Of a stretch of 64,000 nucleotides of DNA, positions 59,244 to 64,000 are shown in pieces. The notes under the pieces are model-generated. The model worked only from the letters and a program-made list of their open reading frames with translations, ran no database searches and had not been told where the DNA came from. Origin of the DNA: Halomonas sp. M4R1S46 (GTDB taxonomy: Bacteria > Pseudomonadota > Gammaproteobacteria > Pseudomonadales > Halomonadaceae); NCBI RefSeq assembly GCF_025725685.1, contig NZ_CP107008.1:1302001-1366000 (forward strand), read 5' to 3'. How positions within the stretch are numbered: position 1 is the first letter of the stretch; the number at the start of each line of letters is the position of its first letter. The position numbers were made by a program, and so were the translations under genes.

Positions 59244-60870
59244 CCTTGTCCAGCCCCCGGTCGCCCACCACCAGGCGATGGGGAATGCCCATCAGCTCCT
59301 GGTCGGCGAAACGCACGCCCGGGCGCAGGTCGCGATCGTCGAGCAGCACGTCGAAGCCGGCGGCACGCAGTGCCTGGTAGAGGCGCTCGCTCTCCTCGCG
59401 GACCCGCTGCGACTTGTGGGCATTCATCGGTACCACCGTCACATGGAAGGGGGCGATGGCGTCCGGCCAGATGATGCCGCCCGCGTCATTGTTCTGTTCG
59501 ATGGCGGCGGCCACGACCCGGGTCACCCCGATACCATAGCAGCCCATCCAGGGATGCGTGGCCTTGCCGTTGTCGTCGAGGACGGTGGCGTTCATCGCTT
59601 CGCTGTACTTGCGACCCAGCTGGAAGACGTGGCCGACCTCGATGCCGCGCTTGATCGCGAGGGTGCCCTTGCCGTCCGGCGAAGGGTCGCCCTCGACCAC
59701 GTTGCGCAGGTCGGCGACCTTGGGCAGCGCCACGTCGCGCTCCCAGTTGATGCCGAAGTAGTGCTTGCCGTCGATGTTGGCGCCGGCGCCGAAGTCGCTC
59801 ATCAACGCCACGCTGCGATCGATGATGATCGGCATGTCCAGGTTCACCGGGCCCAGCGAGCCGGGGCCGGCGCCCGCCACCGCGCGGATCTCCGCCTCGG
59901 TGGCCATGGTCAGGGGGCTTGCCACCTCGGGCAGGTTCTCGGCCTTGACCTCGTTGAGCTCGTGGTCGCCTCGCACCAGCAGGGCGATCAGGCCACCCTC
60001 GGCCGCCTGGACCATCAGTGTCTTGATGGTCTTCTCGATGGGCAGGCCATGCTGCTCCACCAGGGTGGCGATGGTGCGGGCATCGGGGGTGTCGACCAGG
60101 CGCAGCGCCTCGCCGGGTGCCGCGCGCTCGACCTTGCTGCCCAGCGGGGCCGGCAGGGCCTCGGCCTTCTCCATGTTGGCGGCGTAGTCGGACTCGGTGG
60201 AGAAGACGATGTCATCCTCGCCGGAGTCGGCCAGCACGTGGAACTCGTGGGAGTCGGTGCCGCCGATGGCGCCGGTGTCGGCGATCACCGGGCGGAAGTC
60301 GAGGCCCAGGCGGGTGAAGATGCGCACATAGGCGTCGTACATCACCTGGTAGGTCTCCATCAGCGAGGGCTCGTCGACATGGAAGGAGTAGGCGTCCTTC
60401 ATGAGGAACTCGCGGGAGCGCATCACCCCGAAGCGCGGCCGGATCTCGTCGCGGAACTTGGTCTGGATCTGGTAGAAGTTCGACGGCAGCTGCTTGTAGC
60501 TGGAGATCTCCTTGCGCACCAGGTCGGTGATGACCTCCTCGTGGGTCGGGCCGACGCAGTAGTCGCGCTCGTGGCGGTCCTTGAGGCGCAGCAGCTCGGG
60601 GCCGTACTGCTCCCAGCGGCCGGATTCCTGCCACAGCTCCGCCGGCTGGACGGCGGGCATCAGCACCTCCTGGGCGCCGGCGCGGTCCATCTCCTCGCGG
60701 ACGATGCGCTCCACCTTGCGCAGGGTCCTGAGGCCCAGCGGCAGCCAGGTGTAGAGCCCCGAGGTCAGGCGGCGGATCATGCCCGCGCGCAGCATCAGCT
60801 GGTGGCTGATCACCTCGGCGTCGGCGGGGGTTTCCTTCAGGGTGGAGATCAACAGTTGCGTGGCGCGCAT
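59149..60870 (-). CDS. proS: Prolyl-tRNA synthetase (bacterial type with editing domain)
   Basis: A 573-residue class II synthetase. The N-terminal class II core (RLTSGLYTWLPLGLRTLRK, GPTHEEVITDLV, FRDEIRPRFGVMRSREFLMKDAYSFH) is interrupted by the YbaK-like editing insert (about residues 225-405, GLIALLVRGDHELNEVKAENL) and ends with the anticodon-binding domain (HVTVVPMNAHKSQ). I chose the ATG at 60870 (MRATQLLISTLKETPADAE), the family N-terminus. The C-terminal coding end overlaps the transglycosylase frame. Confidence 0.97.
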   Translation of the reverse strand: MRATQLLISTLKETPADAEVISHQLMLRAGMIRRLTSGLYTWLPLGLRTLRKVERIVREEMDRAGAQEVLMPAVQPAELWQESGRWEQYGPELLRLKDRHERDYCVGPTHEEVITDLVRKEISSYKQLPSNFYQIQTKFRDEIRPRFGVMRSREFLMKDAYSFHVDEPSLMETYQVMYDAYVRIFTRLGLDFRPVIADTGAIGGTDSHEFHVLADSGEDDIVFSTESDYAANMEKAEALPAPLGSKVERAAPGEALRLVDTPDARTIATLVEQHGLPIEKTIKTLMVQAAEGGLIALLVRGDHELNEVKAENLPEVASPLTMATEAEIRAVAGAGPGSLGPVNLDMPIIIDRSVALMSDFGAGANIDGKHYFGINWERDVALPKVADLRNVVEGDPSPDGKGTLAIKRGIEVGHVFQLGRKYSEAMNATVLDDNGKATHPWMGCYGIGVTRVVAAAIEQNNDAGGIIWPDAIAPFHVTVVPMNAHKSQRVREESERLYQALRAAGFDVLLDDRDLRPGVRFADQELMGIPHRLVVGDRGLDKGELEYKGRRDTDATMVPAEEILDFLREKIDA

Positions 60871-61065
60871 GGGTCCGGGGTGTCCTCGAGCAAGAGTCTT
60901 GGGAAGCGGGTCGGGTCGCCTGGGGCCTGTCGGCTGACCGATCGTCGCGAGGAGCACGGGTTTCGCGGTAGATCAGCAGTGGTCGGTTCGACAGGCGCCT
61001 GGTGGCGGGAACATGACGGGCATTGTACGGCCAAGCGCCAGTGGCGGCAAAACGCCGGGGCCGGC

Positions 61066-61977
61066 TCACGCCAGCGCCACGGCCTCGATTCCCGGCGCCA
61101 GGCGGGCGGCCTGGTGCGACCAGTCGGCGTGGTTGTTGACCTGGCCATGCTCGCGCAGGGCGCGGATTTCGGCCAGGTCCAGGCGGGCCAGCTGCCAGCC
61201 CGGGGTGGCGTCCAGGGCCTGGGTCAGCACGCCGTCGGGCGGGAAGCCGTGGTCGCAGGGCGTGTAGACGCCGGCCCGGCCGATGTTGATGTCCACCGCC
61301 GGCGACCACAGCGCCTCGCCGACGGTGGGCGACTGGATGACCGCGACCTGCTGCTCGATGGCGCGGGCCTGGGCGCTCAGGCGCACCCGCTGGTAGCCGG
61401 CCTGGGTATCCGTGCAGCTCGGCACCAGCAGCAGCTCGGCGCCGGCCTCGACCAGGGCACGGGCCAGCAGCGGGAACTCGCTGTCGTAGCAGATCAGCAC
61501 GCCCAGTCGCCCGGCCGGGGTGTCGAAGACCCTGAGGCCCTGGCCGGCGTCCACGCCCCAGTCGTCGTTCTCGAAGCGGGTCATCACCTGCTTGTCCTGA
61601 TGGCCCAGGCGGCCGTCGGGACCGCACAGCCAGGCCCGGTTGACGAAGCGGCCGTCGTCGAGACGCCAGGGCAGCGAGGGGGCGAGCAGGGTCACCCCGT
61701 GCCGGCGGGCGAGCTCGCGCCAGGTCTCGACGAAGACGTCTCGCCAGGGCTGCAGGCCGTGCAGCTGGGCCGCCAGGTCGCCCCGCTCGGCCTCGGGCAG
61801 CAGCGAGGCCAGCTCCATGGCCCCGTACTCGGGGAAGACCAGCAGCTCGGCGCCGCGGCTCGCGGCGTCCTGGACCCAGCGCGCCGCCTTGGCGCGAAAG
61901 CCCTCGAGATCATCGAAGACCTCGATGGGGTACTGGGCGGTGGCCACCGTCACCGGGCGTTCGCTGCCCGGGCTCAT
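61066..61977 (-). CDS. Carbon-nitrogen hydrolase (nitrilase superfamily)
   Basis: A 303-residue enzyme with the Glu-Lys-Cys triad: Glu50 in LVFPEYGAME, Lys129 in LGHQDKQVMTR and Cys163 in VLICYDSEFP. It is an amidase/carbamoylase-type hydrolase; the natural substrate is not clear. It is coupled to the upstream GNAT gene by an ATGA overlap (61974-61977), a GNAT-plus-nitrilase arrangement known in several bacteria, sometimes fused in one protein. Confidence 0.88.
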   Translation of the reverse strand: MSPGSERPVTVATAQYPIEVFDDLEGFRAKAARWVQDAASRGAELLVFPEYGAMELASLLPEAERGDLAAQLHGLQPWRDVFVETWRELARRHGVTLLAPSLPWRLDDGRFVNRAWLCGPDGRLGHQDKQVMTRFENDDWGVDAGQGLRVFDTPAGRLGVLICYDSEFPLLARALVEAGAELLLVPSCTDTQAGYQRVRLSAQARAIEQQVAVIQSPTVGEALWSPAVDINIGRAGVYTPCDHGFPPDGVLTQALDATPGWQLARLDLAEIRALREHGQVNNHADWSHQAARLAPGIEAVALA

Positions 61978-62570
61978 GCGCCCAATGCCTTGAGCCAGAA
62001 GACCATGGGCTTTTCGGTCTCCTCGGCCTCGTCCAGGTCCTTCCAGGCGAAGGTGGTGGAAAGCGAGGGCGTGCGCCGATAGCCCCGGGCGTTCCAGAAG
62101 CCGTGCAGGGGCCGGTAGTCCGCCGGCCGGCGGGGATGATCGTCGGGGCGCTCCACGGCGCAGAAGGCCGCCCAGGCGTATCCGCTCTCGGTAGCATGTG
62201 CTTCCCTGGCCTCCATGAAGGCCTTGCCGACACCCTGGCCGCGGTACTCAGGCAGCAGCACCGACTCGCCGTAGTAGAAGATGCTCGCCGGACGATAGCC
62301 GGCGGCCTCGAAGGGGGCGCGGAACTCGTCCACCTCGTCGGCCAGCGGCTGCCCCGTGGCCGCGCCCACCAGGGTGTCGCCGTCGAAGGCCAGCACGAAG
62401 AGGCTGCACGGGTTGCGGGCGTAGCGGTCCAGATACTCGGCCTCGTAGGCCAGGTCGCCGTCGTAGAGATAGGGGAAGTCGCGGAAGACCCTGATGCGCA
62501 GCCGCGCCAGGGCCTCGAGGTGCGGGGCGATCGCCCGCCCCTGCAGGGTGGTGAGGGTGATGGCCGTCAT
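61974..62570 (-). CDS. GNAT family N-acetyltransferase
   Basis: A 198-residue acetyltransferase with the acetyl-CoA-binding motif A, VLLPEYRGQGVGKAFMEARE (Q/RxxGxG/A form), preceded by a TLVGAATGQPL strand. It acetylates an unknown amine. I chose the ATG at 62570, which has AGGAG eight bases upstream; the ATG two codons earlier has none at proper distance. It is in an operon with the nitrilase. Confidence 0.87.
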   Translation of the reverse strand: MTAITLTTLQGRAIAPHLEALARLRIRVFRDFPYLYDGDLAYEAEYLDRYARNPCSLFVLAFDGDTLVGAATGQPLADEVDEFRAPFEAAGYRPASIFYYGESVLLPEYRGQGVGKAFMEAREAHATESGYAWAAFCAVERPDDHPRRPADYRPLHGFWNARGYRRTPSLSTTFAWKDLDEAEETEKPMVFWLKALGA

Positions 62571-62675
62571 GGGCATGTCTCCTGGATCGGGGCGCTCGCC
62601 GGCGACCCTAGCAGCTGGTGCGCATGACGCCAATCGCCTCGGCGACGGCCAGCATGCCGGGGGCGACACTCGCCG

Positions 62676-63869
62676 TCAGGGACGGCGGCCGGCCAGCATG
62701 ACCCCCAGGCCGGCGACCAGCCCCCAGAAGGCAGCGCCGATGCCGGCGGGACTGATGCCCGAGGCGGTCACCAGGAAGGTGACCAGGGCGGCGTCGCGGT
62801 GACCGTCCGCGCCCAGGGCATCGGCCAGGCCGGCCCCCAGGGTGGGCAGCAGGGCTAGGCCGGCGATGGCCATCACCAGCTCGGCGGGAAAGGCCGCGAA
62901 CAGGGCGGTGACGGTGGCGCCGAACAGGCCCAGCAGCAGGTAGAACGCGCCGGCCGCGATCCCGGCGATGTAGCGCCGTCCCGGCTCGGCGTGGGACTCC
63001 GGTCCCAGGCACACCGCGGCGCTGATCGCCGCCAGGTTGAGGGCGAAGCCGCCGAAGGGCGCGAGCGCCAGGGAGGCCAGGCCGGTGCCGCCGATCAGCG
63101 GCGAGACCGGCGGGGAGAAGCCCGCCGCCCGGATGACGGCGATGCCGGGCAGGTTCTGCGAGGCCATGGTGACCACGAACAGCGGCAGGCCCACGCCGAT
63201 CAGGGCCGAGGCCGAAAAGGTCGGCGCGGTGACCACCGGGTGGGCCAGGCGCGGGGTCACCTCCTCGAGGTGCAACAGCCCCTGCGCCTGGGCCACCAGG
63301 CAGCCCGTCGCCAGCACCAGCGGGATGGCATAGCGCGACCACCAGCGCTTGCCCAGGAGATAGGCCAGGCACATCGACAGCGGCAGCACCAGCCGGTGCT
63401 CGAGGGTCAGGAAGAGGTCGAGCCCGAAGCGCAGCAACACTCCGGCCAGCATGGCCGAGGCCAGGGCGCGGGGCAGGCGGTGCATGAGCCGCTCGAAGAG
63501 GCCGGTCACGCCGCACAGGGTGATCAGCGCCGAGGAGAACAGGAAGGCGCCGATGGCGTCGCTCATCGGCACTCCGGGCAGGCTGGTCGCCAGCAGGGCC
63601 GCCCCCGGGGTCGACCAGGCGGTGAGCAGCGGCATGCGGTAGCGCAGCGAGAAGCCGATGGAGGTGAGGCCGGCGCCGATGCCCAGCGCCCACAGCCAGG
63701 AGCCGATCTGTGCCTGGCTGGCGCCGGCCGCCTCGGCGGCCTGGAAGATGATCACCGCCGAGCTCGAGTAGCCGATCAGCACGGCGATGAAGCCCGCGGT
63801 CAGGGTCGAGAGGCTGCCATCGCGCAGGCAGGCGAAGCGGCGACGAAGCGGCAGGTCGGAGGCTGGCAT
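62676..63869 (-). CDS. benE: BenE-type benzoate/H+ symporter family transporter
   Basis: A 397-residue inner-membrane protein with about 12 helices. The first, AGFIAVLIGYSSSAVIIFQAAEAAGAS, is the hallmark of BenE, and LLTAWSTPGAALL and FVVTMASQNLPGIAVIRAAGF are also typical. It is a probable proton symporter of aromatic acids, but no benzoate catabolic genes are nearby, so the substrate is uncertain. I chose the ATG at 63869 with GGGAG upstream. It is divergent from the gene that begins at 63989. Confidence 0.88.
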   Translation of the reverse strand: MPASDLPLRRRFACLRDGSLSTLTAGFIAVLIGYSSSAVIIFQAAEAAGASQAQIGSWLWALGIGAGLTSIGFSLRYRMPLLTAWSTPGAALLATSLPGVPMSDAIGAFLFSSALITLCGVTGLFERLMHRLPRALASAMLAGVLLRFGLDLFLTLEHRLVLPLSMCLAYLLGKRWWSRYAIPLVLATGCLVAQAQGLLHLEEVTPRLAHPVVTAPTFSASALIGVGLPLFVVTMASQNLPGIAVIRAAGFSPPVSPLIGGTGLASLALAPFGGFALNLAAISAAVCLGPESHAEPGRRYIAGIAAGAFYLLLGLFGATVTALFAAFPAELVMAIAGLALLPTLGAGLADALGADGHRDAALVTFLVTASGISPAGIGAAFWGLVAGLGVMLAGRRP

Positions 63870-63890
63870 CGAGGGCTCCCGTGAACGACT

Positions 63891-63942
63891 GTGCGTTATA
63901 GCGCACGATCGCGGCACGGTACCACCGTGCGTTATCACGTAC
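63891..63942. promoter_or_regulatory. Tandem operators between benE and the divergent gene
   Basis: GTGCGTTATAGCGCAC (63891-63906) is an inverted repeat. GTGCGTTATCACGTAC (63927-63942) is a second copy 36 bases on, sharing the first nine bases. A TACAAT at 63940-63945 may be the -10 of the rightward gene, overlapping the second site. The pair looks like a binding site for the regulator probably encoded by the divergent gene. Confidence 0.6.
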
Positions 63943-63988
63943 AATGGCGCCTGCCACATCGACACGCACCGCATAGGAGACGGGCCGC

Positions 63989-64000
63989 ATGCAGGAGATC
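63989..64000 (+). CDS. Start of a gene cut by the window end
   Basis: ATG at 63989 with TAGGAGA 10-16 bases upstream, followed by only four codons (MQEI) before the window ends. Divergent location from benE with twin operators suggests a transcription regulator, but nothing in the sequence available shows this. Confidence 0.5.

Overview
The window is a gene-dense, very GC-rich stretch of a gammaproteobacterial chromosome. It has no rRNA, tRNA, phage, IS or CRISPR locus that I can see. The gene order is that of Pseudomonas and Halomonas relatives: holB-pilZ-tatD, etfB-etfA next to ETF-QO, algU-mucA-mucB-mucC-mucD-lepA-lepB-rnc-era-recO-pdxJ-acpS, and gacS/barA next to cysM-rlmD-relA-mazG. Together with the strong G/C third-codon bias, this suggests a halophilic Halomonadaceae-type bacterium. 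That placement is inference from synteny and codon use, not a search result.

Layout. 1-5.4 kb: replication and housekeeping genes (end of holB, pilZ, a TatD-type hydrolase, a DUF1285 protein, a UvrD-like helicase, sseA). 5.5-7.6 kb: a WlbA/WbpB-like sugar-nucleotide dehydrogenase coupled to a DegT-type aminotransferase. 7.7-11.4 kb: divergent ETF-QO and etfBA. 11.35-12.06 kb: a seven-fold tandem array built from the 3' end of etfA. 12.2-17.7 kb: a Fur-box-controlled divergent locus with an unknown 133-residue protein on one side and a DUF3450/TtpC/ExbB/ExbD/TonB/TPR energiser operon on the other. 17.7-24.7 kb: xthA, rhlB, dinG, an Nmad3-like protein and a DAHP synthase. 25-36 kb: the envelope-stress sigma operon followed by the lepA-to-acpS run. 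36-47 kb: BarA/GacS, cysM, rlmD, relA, mazG, ppc. 47-56.4 kb: an outer-membrane protein, panE, topB, an ABC1 kinase, a SEC-C protein, ampG, rfaH and an FKBP. 56.5-58.5 kb: a small His/Ser-rich exported protein coupled to an HprK-like/PqqD fusion, then a CcoM-like 40-residue membrane peptide behind an ANR/FNR-type promoter. 58.5-64 kb: a lytic transglycosylase, proS, a nitrilase, a GNAT acetyltransferase, benE and the first codons of a divergent gene.

Two things stand out. The first is the His/Ser-rich peptide plus HprK-PqqD pair, which looks like a compact, undescribed peptide-modification system. The second is a family of short structured repeats and 7-base tandem arrays that sit at, or directly after, stop codons of core genes (pilZ, the DegT aminotransferase, rhlB, era, recO, ppc). 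The large 102-103 bp array grown from the end of etfA also begins at a gene end.
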